From NCBI GenBank assembly GCA_029339195.1, contig JAPTJF010000059.1, forward strand, positions 124,001 to 188,000: a stretch of 64,000 nucleotides of DNA. The letters run 5' to 3'. How positions within the stretch are numbered: the first letter of the stretch is position 1; the number at the start of each line of letters is the position of its first letter. This DNA comes from Micractinium sp. NFX-FRZ (Eukaryota; Chlorophyta; Trebouxiophyceae; Chlorellales; Chlorellaceae). The notes under the pieces are model-generated. The model saw only the letters and a program-made list of their open reading frames with translations. It did no database searches and was not told the origin of the DNA. Both the position numbers and the translations under genes were made by a program. This document shows, in pieces, positions 11,774-22,100 of this stretch.

Positions 11774-13043
11774 TCATAAGGCACGCACAAGCGGGGCATC
11801 GCGGTAGGTCGGGGATTCGGTGCACACCGGGTGGAGTGCCAACAAGAGTGCCAGCGGCGGTAGCGGTTGCAGGCGGGCAGCTGCATGCCAGCAGGCAGCC
11901 AGGGATAGGATAACATGGCTTGGACAGAGTGATGCATGTATTCATCTTATCATGCCCCCTACCACTGAGTAATAGGGAGAGTGCAGGTTGTGTGCAAGCC
12001 AGCGCCGTCTGCTAGCGGCACCCGCTGGCCCCCCAGTGAGTGGGTGGGAAGGGCACTAGAATTAAAATTTACAGAGCGTGCGGCGAGACTAAGAGGGCGC
12101 GTCATGCCGTGGTCAATACCTCCTTTGGTGGGGTGTAACGTGCTCGGTGGCAACTGTGAAGAGGGGGTCGGGTGGTCCAGGTGGACATTCTAGGAGGGCC
12201 TGGCTGTGGTGGGATCTGGCACGGCGAAGGGCGCTGGAAAGAGCCACACCCTAATGCAGGGGATGGCCCACCACGTACGCTGCTCGGTTGGAGAAAGAAA
12301 GGAGAGGGGGCGAGGCATTAGGGGTAGAGGAGGTAAGGTTGGAAAATTGACGGGCCAGACGGCGAGGTGGCATGCGCTGTGCGGGGCTGTGTGGGGGGTG
12401 GAGGGGCGGGTGCGAGCGGGAGGGAGGGAAAGAGGGAGGGATGGAGGGCGGTGTGAACGGTGAAGGTCGGCTATACCTAGAACTGGCAAGGGGGTGCGAG
12501 AAGGGCAGGGGGCAGCCGGGCTCTGCTGGCGGACGCTGCACACTGTGGGTGAGGCAGGGCAGCGTGGCGGGAGTTGATGCGGGGGGAGGGGAGGGGAGCT
12601 GTTGGTGCGGGAGCAGAGCATGCATGGTCAGCAGAGGAGAAGCCCGCCAGCCCCGCCAGTTGCAGACATGAAACTTGGGGTGTGTGCGCAGCTGATGGCA
12701 CTTCGCGGCACATGGTCAACACCGGTCGACACCATATCATTCACAAGACCTGGGAGCTGCCAGCTGCCGCTCACCACTGGCTGGCTGGCTGGCACCCCCA
12801 AACGCTTTGAGCTCCTGAGATGATCAGCTGGCCCTGCAAGCACGCAGGTTGGAGGGGTGGTGTCAGCAGCCGGGCCTGTGCTATCACGGCATGGCAGCTC
12901 ATGGCAGCGCATGGCATGCGTGCAGGGCGCAACATGGCCTCGAGGTGCCCTGGCCATGCCAGCCCGCCATTGCCTGGTACCTCTCTGAATCACGCACAGG
13001 CAGCCCAGGCCGACAGGCCAGCCAGCCAGCTGCGCCCCTGGTC
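11774..13043. other. Intergenic stretch between the BASS-type and propeller-protein genes
   Basis: No gene supported. It contains the upstream region of the BASS-type gene and the 3' region of the proline-rich propeller gene. TTACA near 12069 is a minus-strand TGTAA but lies almost 1 kb past the stop. Open frames here are low-complexity and match nothing I recognise. If the last codon of the propeller gene is instead a splice donor, extra coding sequence could lie here. Confidence 0.4.
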
Positions 13044-16000
13044 TCACCAGCGCATGACGGTGGCGCGGCCGCCGTTGGCTCCGTCCTCAAATGCCACGTG
13101 CGGCGCGCCCTGTGAGCCGATGACGAGGCCCACATAGTTGGCGCTTCCCCTGCGGGCAGGCAGGTAGGGTGGCGTTGCGGCGGTGGCAGTGAGGGGAGCG
13201 GCCCCGAGGCTGGGGAGGCAGGCAGGCAGGCATGGGAGCACAGCACAGCATAGCACAGCACAGCAGGGGAGAAGGGATGATGTGCAGATCATGCAGAGGG
13301 AGCGCAAGCGCAGCACTGCGTAGCGCAGGTGCAGCACGGCACAGCGCAGGGCAAGCACAGCGCAGCGCAGGCAGCGTGCTGTGCTGCTGCAGCCTACACG
13401 CGAGCTGCCTCCCCCACAAGACCACAAGCTGTCTTTCCCCAGCTGCCCGCCCATGCCATCCGCTTTGGCTCACCGAGAGGCGCCGGCGCCAATGGGCAGC
13501 CACGTGCTGTTCTGTCCGGAGGGCAGATAGTGGAGCGCCGCCCGGCCTCTGCAGGCAAGTGGTGCGCAGGGTAGGGGCGCGCGTTGCTGGTTGGCAGGGC
13601 AGGCGGGTGGCAGGCGGCGGGGCAGCGGCAAGGGGCTGCGGGCCATGCAGGCACATTTGCCTCACAGCCCGCCCTGTGCCAATCACCGGCAATGGGTGCA
13701 CATTGCTTGCATGCTCCTGCTGCTGCCCCCCTGCTCCTGCTCTCACCCCTCCCAGCCCAGCCTGCATACCCCACCCACCCCACCCACCGCCCCCCACCTG
13801 TCGGTCAGGTCCTTGTACGCAACATACGGCTCCCCATCGCGCCCAAAGGCCAGGCTGGTGTAGTCGGCGGCGCCGGGGGAGATGCCGCGGGGGCCCACAA
13901 GGGCCCAGCTGTCGGCTGTCGGCGTGAGGGTCATGAGGCTTGCCTGCAGCAGCGGCATAAAAAAGGCAGTGGGCGGGGTGGCAGCCGGGGAGCAGGGAGA
14001 AGAGGTGCTGGTGCAGCCAAGCAACCGCACGCCGTGCCCCCTGCAGCAGCTGCTGTTCATCTGTGCTGTGCACCAGGTCAGCGCTGCTTTGCATGCTCTG
14101 GTCCCAGCAGCAGGTGGGCGCTTGCCAAGCGGCGCTGCCCCCTTTCTCTGCAATTGGCCTGTGTCAATGACCGCGCACTCGTACCCAATCCACCTGCCGC
14201 AGCCCCTCCCCTGGCCAGCGGCCCAAGCACCGCACACCAGGCAGGCCCCATCCCCCCACCTTGCTGCCGTTCTCTTCATCAACAAATGCCACGTGGGGCA
14301 TGCCGGCAGAGTCAAACGCCAGGGAAAGGTGGGAGGATGCACCTGGGGGAGGGAGGGAGGGGGGTGACAATTTGAGGCAAGGCAAAGGGGTTCAACTTTG
14401 CAGGAGGTTGGTCTGAGTTGTTCGCGCCTGCCTCCTGCTGCCACGCAGCATTTTGGTGTGCTCTTCGTGCCGCTGCTTGTGGCACCCATGGTGGCTGCAC
14501 TGCACAAGCGCAAGGTGAGGTGGTCTGTACAGCCAACGCCAGGCCACCAGTGCCCGGCTGCCTAGCAGGCCTGCAGACCCTCCTCACCAGGGGGTGCTGC
14601 TCCGCGCGCCTGGCTTCCCACGCCCACCCGCCAAAGCGTGCACGTCACGCCAAGCCCCTCCCCCTCCCCCTCCCTCCCTTGTAACCTCACCAGTGAACCC
14701 AGGCTTGCCCACTGGCTCCCACTTGTTGTACGCAAACGCGCAGACGGTGACGCCCTTGCCGGCCGAGGCATCCGAGTAGGCGACGTGAGGGACGCCGCTG
14801 CAGGGCGGGGGTGGGGCGACGCAACAATTAAGTGGGCTTGCACAGCGAGTGATGGGAGCGATTACCATGTCGACTGTGCACAGGCACGTGCCCGGCAAAC
14901 AGCGCCGGGTGCGCACTGCTGGCGTGAGGTGCCTTTGACCAACAGACAGTGCTGGAGGTGTGAGCTCAACAGGCCACCTGGCGCTGGTGTTTGAATGTTG
15001 AGCCATGTCGACTGTGCACAGGCGGGTGCCAGACTTGTGTGCCCAACAAGGAGGGAGCTGGCAGTTCCTGACCCCTTCCAGAGGACAGGTGCCGCCTGGC
15101 CACCTTTGTCAGCAAGCAGGCAAGCAGGCAGGCAGGCAGGCATGCTGGGTGCCCCTTCGTCTCCCCCACCCGCCTCGCGCCGCCACCCCCGCTCTTGCCC
15201 CGTGCCCAGCCCACGCCTGCACCCTCCTGCCGCCGCCTTGAGCACCCCCCCTCGCATGCCTCGCCCCACCCTCCCACCAGCCCCCCCCGGCATTCGCAGC
15301 AGTCCATCCAAGATAGGGCCGCAGCGGTGCAGCAAGCGCTCTCACCGTGGGCTGATGGCCAGCGCGGTCCAGCTGGCGCCGCCCCCGCTGAAGCCCTCCT
15401 GCCCCACAGGCGTCCAGCTCTGGGTGCCCCGCAGGTACGTCCGCACGGTGGTGCGCATGCCGGCAAAGTAGTCCTGCAAACGGGGGCATAGAGGCGAATG
15501 AGAGGGCGGGTGGGCCGGGATGGTGGGTCGAGGGACACACGTGGAGCAGACAGCCCAGCGTGGTGCAGTGGGAGGTTTTTGCGTCCCCATGCCTGCAGCA
15601 GCCCCCGATCCCTGCCTAGCAAGCACTGCGCTGGTGTGATTTGCAACCCGAACCGCAAGCCGGCAAGCTGAGTGGATGACCGGTCCTGCGGCATGCCACA
15701 CTGGCAGAGCCCGCATGCATGCCCAACACACAACCGACTGAGCAATATCCGAGCAGCATCCACCGTTCCAAGCTCGCCTGGTACGCCACATAGGGTGCGC
15801 CAGCAGAGTCGAAAGCCATGCTGAGGTGGGAGGCTGCGCCCGCCGACAGGCCCGCGCTGCCCACCGCCGCCCACCCGGCGCCGCCGTCTGCAAAGCGCAT
15901 CACCGTGGCGCGCCCGCCGGCCGTCAGGTCCTGGAACGCCACGTGGGGCACGCCCCGCGGGTCCAGTGCCAGTGTGAGGAACCAGGCGGGGCCGGGAGAG

Positions 16001-16112
16001 AAGCCGGGCGGGCCCAACGGCTGCCAGGTGCCGGCGGAGAAGGCCAGCACGGTGGCGGCGCCTGCAGCCAGGGTGGCGGCAGTCAGCTCAGTCGGTAGCT
16101 CAGCCGTCAAGC

Positions 16113-16168
<56 letters not shown>

Positions 16169-18600
16169 AAATTAGATTCTCAGTGTGCAAAGGCAGGGAG
16201 CAAGGAGCAAGGCAGGGGGAGCACGGCAGGGGGCAGAGTGTGGAGCGCCGCCGTGAGCTGAGCTGCTCTTTGTGGAGAGCGAGGGACACTGCCTGGCCGC
16301 TGTGCGCCCCAGTGCTGCTGACCACCAACCCTCTTGGTTTCTAACCCCCCAGACTAGTGCCATGCCCCGCGCCCTGTATGGCACCGCGCTGCAGACCCAG
16401 CAAGCCTCTCCCAAGGAAGCCGCTGCCCAGCCGCCCAGCCACCTCCACATGTCGCCCGCCACACCTGCATTCCCATCCCACCCACCCCCCGCCTCCACAC
16501 CCACGGCTGGCTGCACCCTCACCGGCACGGGAGTCATCGGAGAGCGCCAGCAGGGGCGTCCCGCTGGCGTTGAGCTGCAGGCTGACAAAGGAGGCGGTGC
16601 CAGAAGAGAAGCCAGGCGGGCCCACAGACTGCCAGCTGGGCGGCGGAGGTGGCGGCGGGCGGGGGGAGGGCGGCGGCGGCGACGGGGAGGGCGACGGCGG
16701 CGGCGGTGGCGGCGGCGGGGGGGAAGGGCTGGGAGGGTGCGGCGGCATGGGGCTGGGCGGTGGGCGAGGGGGCGGGGGGAAGGGCGGCCTGACTTGGAGG
16801 TTGCCATAAGGGAACGGGGGCTTGAGGGAGGGAGGGGGCCTGGGCTTGGGGGGCGGCGGCATGGCAACGGCAACCTTCTTGGGCGGCGGCGGCCGGACTG
16901 TCGTCTGTTTGAGTGGCGTGGGCGGCGGGGGCCGCGTCACCGTGGGCTTTTTGGCGGGAGGCGGCGGCGGAGCCCGCAAAGCAGCCTTCGTGGGCGGAGG
17001 GGGCGGGCGGCGTGGCGGGGCGGGCGGTGGCGACTTGGGTAGGGGGCACACCTTTTTGAACACGCTCACTTTCTCCAGCTTCCACCCAATCTCGGCGGCT
17101 TCGGTGGCTGTGAAGAGGCCCAGGCCGCCGGAGCAGTCCTTGGGTGTGCCCAGGTAGCGCCGCCCGCACTTGGCCTGCGCCCGGCTCTGCGCCAGAGAGA
17201 GGGGGGGGGAGGGGAGGGTTGGGAAGGGCACGTGCGCAGTTGGCGCTGGCAGGGTGGGGGAGAGGAGCCGTCCACAGAGGTGCGGCAGCAGCCTGCTGGC
17301 ATTCCGGCATACTATTTCAACTCAAAAAAACGCGTGGCAGGCGGCGACAGGTGGCAGGTGGCGACAGGTGGCAGCGGCAGGCGGGCGGCCAGCACTTACC
17401 ACCAGGTACAGTCTCAGCACGTTTTTGGCCTTGGTGGCCTGCAGCCCCCACAGCTGGTTGTTGGGCTGCGTGGGCTTGGGGGGCACAAAGCGCAGCGCCC
17501 CCACCACGTCGCTCAGCCCGCAGGTGCGCGGGTCGGCCGCCAGGAAGCGGGTGCCGCAGGAGGCGCAGCCCTGGGTGCTGCGGCCCACCGCCTGCAGAGG
17601 GGAGGGCGGATTAGGCGGCAGGCGGGAGATGGGCAGTCAGGCTGGGTGGGGCAGGTGGGCGGGCTGGTGGAGGCTGGAGGCTGATACAGATACACACGTG
17701 CCTGGCCATCCCGCCACCCTGTCAGCCACTGCCCAGCTTGCGTGCCCCCTCCCCAAAAACACACACACACATACAAACACACACCTCGAGGGCGTAGTGT
17801 GCTGAGCTGGCTGCGCTGGGCATGATGCGCCACAGGTGGCTGACGCCGTCGGAGGAGGACCAGGTGCCCAGGCTGGCGTCGGCGGAGGTACAGGGGCGGG
17901 ACGTGACATTCAGGCCTGCAGAGGAGAGGCGAGGGCGTAGAGCTGGGCTGGGCTGGGGGAGGTGGGCAGGCTGGCCTGGTGCGGGCATGCTGAGGCAGCA
18001 GGCTGGGCGCCGTGGCGCCCCGGCTGTCAGCAGCTGTTGGCAGCGCAGGTGTACTTCGAGCGGCCTGCTGCTAAGACTGAGATGTAGGCCCCTTCTCCTC
18101 CCCCGCTCCCAGCCAGTGCTGCCACCCTCTCTCTACAGCACCGGCCATGCTGCTGCGCATGTCGTGGCGCCCCTGCGGCCGCACCAACCCACACCAGCAC
18201 AGCACAGCCCGGCACGGCACGCAACTCACCCGTACGGCAGCGGGCAGCCGACACAAGGCGGTACACACCCTCCCCGATGCGCACTTGCGCCTGCGCACCA
18301 CCTGCATGTGGCGGGGGAGCGAAGGGTTGCAGAAGGGCGGACCGGGGAGCGCTGCAGCAGCTGGCGGGATAGCTGTCGCGGCAGCCGGTGCTCTGGAGGC
18401 GCGCCGACGGGCAGGCCCCCGCCAAGCACTGGCAGATGCGATGGGCGAGTTGGAAAGCGAAGCAACACAGACTCCTGTTCACAGCCAGCCTGGAACTCAC
18501 CCAGGCAGGACAGTGCGGCCAGCAGTGCCACCAGCAGCGCTGGCGGCGAGCGGCGGAGGGCGGCGCCACCCTTGGCGTGGTCTGGCGGCGGGTTCAACAT
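13044..18600 (-). CDS. Secreted proline-rich protein with seven propeller-type repeats
   Basis: Not assigned to a named family. The ATG at 18600 starts a signal peptide (ALLVALLAALSCLG). A Cys-rich domain follows over exons at about 18300-17050 (GVYRLVSAARC, LNVTSRPCTSADASLGTWSS, STQGCASCGTRFLA, AKCGRRYLGTPKDCSGGLGL). Next is a proline-rich stretch (17050-16640) of PPSP/PPPP runs like the hydroxyproline-rich rods of algal wall proteins. Then come seven repeats of W-x-x-(V/L/I)-G ... G-(F/L/I)-S ... LAF...G-x-P-(Y/H)-V-A-(F/Y)-x-D over exons from 16630 to 13044. The Trp-Gly motifs read WQSVG, WQPLG, WAAVG, WTPVG, WEPVG, WALVG and WLPIG, which suggests a seven-bladed beta-propeller. Likely extracellular (inference). 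The stop follows ATVMRW, but the same bases could form a GTGAGA donor, so the C-terminus is less certain. Confidence 0.72.
13233..13265 (-). repeat. (CTGTG)n pentamer array in a propeller-gene intron
   Basis: About six AGCAC/AGCAT pentamers on the plus strand, CTGTG in the sense of the gene. It lies in the last intron, just upstream of the final exon. Confidence 0.85.
16112..16170 (-). repeat. Long A tract with (TAA)n, possible retroposon tail
   Basis: On the plus strand about 38 T are followed by about six ATT triplets. On the minus strand this reads a run of TAA/AAT then poly(A), as at the 3' end of a non-LTR retroposon. It sits at an exon/intron edge of the propeller gene. No element body was recognised, so a plain microsatellite is possible. 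Confidence 0.6.
17752..17786. repeat. (CA)n microsatellite in a propeller-gene intron
   Basis: An imperfect CA/ATACAA repeat in a 5' intron of the propeller gene. Confidence 0.85.
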
Positions 18601-19199
18601 TCTCCCTGATGCGCTGTTCCTCGCGCTTCCGCTGCCACAATCACTGCTGCGGGCAGGGCGGCCAGCAGGGGAATGGAGACCAATGGCACCAGGACGGGTT
18701 CCAACTACATCGCACGTAGACGCCCGTGGGAGGTTAAGTGGGGCTGCTCACCTCGTCTTCGCTGCTCAACAACTCCAAGGCGGGAACACGGGCCAGGGGG
18801 CAGCTGCTAGTGACTGCTGGCAACGACTGCAATCCGCGGATGTGAAGCGCCTCACCTGTTTCAGGCGCTGATCAACCTGCCGCTGATCAGAACACACTTT
18901 GATCGGAGGCCAGTCGATCCGAGAACAGGGAGGGAGGGCCAAGGAGCCACTTGGCTCCAACTGCTGACGGTGTGTCGCTTCGCTGGGCACGGCTGGCCCT
19001 GGAGAAGGCTGCAAAGCTGCGAAATAGGCGGCTATCCTGGCCAAGACACCCGGTTCAAGATGCCAGAGTCATCAAGTCAGGCAGCTACCTGCAGCTGTTC
19101 ACTGACTGTACAGCTCGTCCTTCAAACAATTGGACCACCAGCTCCTCTTTACAGAGCCACAGCCTGGCAGATAATAGAGGAAACCAGCAGGAGACCCAT
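18601..19199. other. Intergenic: propeller-gene upstream region and OPR 3' UTR
   Basis: No gene supported. It holds the upstream region of the propeller gene (from 18600, minus strand) and the 3' UTR of the OPR/RAP gene. Confidence 0.5.
19149..19153 (-). terminator. Candidate poly(A) signal TGTAA for the OPR/RAP gene
   Basis: TGTAA on the minus strand, about 47 nt after the stop codon at 19200-19202. Confidence 0.55.
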
Positions 19200-22100
19200 T
19201 CAGGTTGACGGCTGGGCTGCACCATCGCCAGTCCTACCGCCCGCGGCCCCACTGTCCCCGCTAACGCTGCCGGCACTGTCGCTGCTGCCGCCGCCGCCGC
19301 CGCCGCCTGCCGCCTGCAGCCCGGTGCGGGCCACCAGGCCGCCGCGCGACAGCTTCCCCTGCCTATACTGCATCAGTGTGAGCCGCTGAGCTCGCTGAGC
19401 CAGGCTGGAGGGTGGGGCCTCCCGGGGTTGGCTGGCACCTGCCGCCGCTGGCGTGTCAGCTGCCCCTGCTGCCGCGCTGGGCTCAGCCTCCGCTGCAGAG
19501 CCATCGCCAGGGCTGAGAGCTGGTGGCTCCCCAGGGCCAGCCACGCCCGCCTCCTGCTGCTGCTGCTGCTCCTCCGTGGCTTGCCGCGATACACCCTGCT
19601 GCTGCTCCCCTGCGCCTGGCAACCCCTGCCGCCGCTCATGTGCGCCAGGCACACCCTGCCGCTGCACCAAACCTTGCACTTGCTGCTGCTGCCCGGTGCT
19701 GCCTGGCAGGCGCAGCCCAGCTTCCTCCAGCTTTGCCAGCATGTACTGCTGCCGCTGACCGGGCGACAGCTGGCGCCACTCGTGCTGCGGCACGCTCACG
19801 GCCTGCCAGCCCAGGCGCTGCAGGCAGGGCAGCACAGGCGAGGGCGCAACAAGGGGATGGCGTGAGGAGGCAGCATGGGCAGGTGCCGGCACGGAGACGA
19901 GGCACGCGGGCAGTGGGGGGATGCACTGCTGGACTTTCAGCCAGCGTGGGCAACATGGGAAGAGTGTGTGGGGATAGAATGGGCTGGGTGGTAGGGCAGG
20001 ATCGGCAGGGGGGCAGGCAGGAGGAGTTGAGGGGCAGTAGGGCTGCTAGGCGCGGTGCTCTGTTCCCACTGGAGCCTCCTCATGCCCACGCACGCATGCA
20101 CCGCGGCCCCCACAACCCCCACACAGCACCACACTACACCACACACCTGCAGCAGGCGGCGCTTGAGCGCTGTGCCACCCATGAGGTGGTTTGTGTTCAC
20201 GGCAAAGTGCACCGGGCCGTCAGCTTCCACTGCGGGGGGTGTCGGGAGGCGGGCGCGGTCATCACACAGCGAGTTTGGCAGGGCGGGGCATGGGGGGGAG
20301 AGGCGGGCCTGCTCTTCCCCCCCCACTTGAGTGCGCACACACTCACTGAGGCATGTGCCCACGTGATGCTCTCCCTTCTCCACACCCTGCGGCGCTCGGC
20401 TGCTTGCAGCACCCTGCTCCCATACGGCCAGGCTCACGGGTGTGCTGCCCGCTCCTCCACCCACGTCGCCACCCACCACGCGCACTCCCTTTAACGCAGA
20501 GCAGCCTGCCTGCCCACCCACCCACCTGCGATGCGCTGCTCTGGTATGGCCACATCAATGGAGTACTCCCCCGCCTCGCTGTACTCCAGCTGGCACGCCA
20601 CGCCCAGCGCACACATGCACTTGTACACCTGCGGGGGGGAAGTGCCGGTGTTGCAGTGGTGAAGGGCACATCGGTTCAGTGCTCCAGCTGGCACGGCAAT
20701 GCGCCCAGGCAGGGCAGGCCACGCCCGCAGTGCCGGCATTCTTGCGGGGAGGCAGGCGCCGGCACGCCGCACGCTGTGCCTGCTGCCCGCCCGGGTGTGT
20801 GGCCAACAGCACTGCCTTGCATCTGTGATAGGCCAACCAGGGCCACCCAGCCCAGCCCAGCCCAGGGCCCGCCCCCCCAGCCTGCTTGCTTCCTTCCTTG
20901 CTTGATTTCTTTGCCCCTTTGGTGGAGCGACAGCTGCAGGCAGGCAGGCAGGCAGGTAGGTAGGGCGGGCAGTGGGCAGGTTGGCAGCTTGCTTGCTTGC
21001 CTGCAGCTGGAAGGCTGAGACGCTGCGTGGGCCCGCCTCCTGGTGCCGTGCCCAGGCGCGCCCCGCAAACGCGCGCAGGCGGCCGGCTTGGTAGAGGGAG
21101 TCGAAGAAGGAGGCGGTCTCGGCAGGGAGGGGGCCCAGGCCTGCTGGGGGAGACGGGCGGGCACAGGCGTTGGGTAGTACTGGTGAGGTTGATGGTGGGG
21201 CGGGCTGCACGATGGCGACGCACAGGGCAGGGAACACAGCGTCGGGCATAGCACAGGGCATGGCACACACACAGCATAGGGCATGGCACAGGGCATGGCA
21301 CACAGCATAGGGCATGGCACAGGGCATGGCACACAGCATAGGGCATGGCACAGGGCAGGGCCTTCACGCACCCCACGCCCTCCCTTTCCCATCCCCCCTG
21401 CACCCGGCGGCACCTCTGCCCAGTGCGGCTGCCTGATCTTTCCTCCACTGCTTTCGGAGCACCTCTCCCCCCCTTGCCCACGCCAGCCTCCCCCGCTCAC
21501 CCGCCCCGGGCGGCGCCTCCAGCCGCAGTGCCACCTCCACCCAGTGCAGCTGGTTGAGCTCCGCCGGCTTGAAGAAGCGCTGCTCAGCACCAGCCAGCGC
21601 GCGCCAGCGGCGGATGAGCTGCACGGGACCAGCGAGTGTGGGTGGGTGGGTGGGTGGGTTGGGTGTGAGAGCAGGGTGCTTGTGTGAGAAAGACGCTGCT
21701 CCGTGCCAGCCAGCCCACCCATGGCTCACCTGGGGAGGGTGGCGCCCCGCCTCGGTCAGCCCCCAACTGCTCCGCACCTTTCACACCCATGCTAGGCAAC
21801 AAGACAACGGTATGGGTATGCAGCCCCATGCCCTCAAGTGGCCAGAGCAGCAGCCAGCCTGTGTGAGCCCCCAACCGCTCTTCAGCTCTTGCCCATTCTG
21901 GGCAACAAGATCGTGGTAAGAATGCTGCCCAAGGCTCACCTGGGGAGGGTAGCACCCCGCCACGGTGAGCCCCCACGCCACGTTGGCCAGCCCCTGGGTC
22001 GTCAGCTCATACAGCACCTCGCCCGCACGCTCAGCCAGGGCGGCCACCATCTGCGGGGGGCGGGCGTGGGTGTTAGTGCGTGCGCGGCTGGGCGGTGGCG

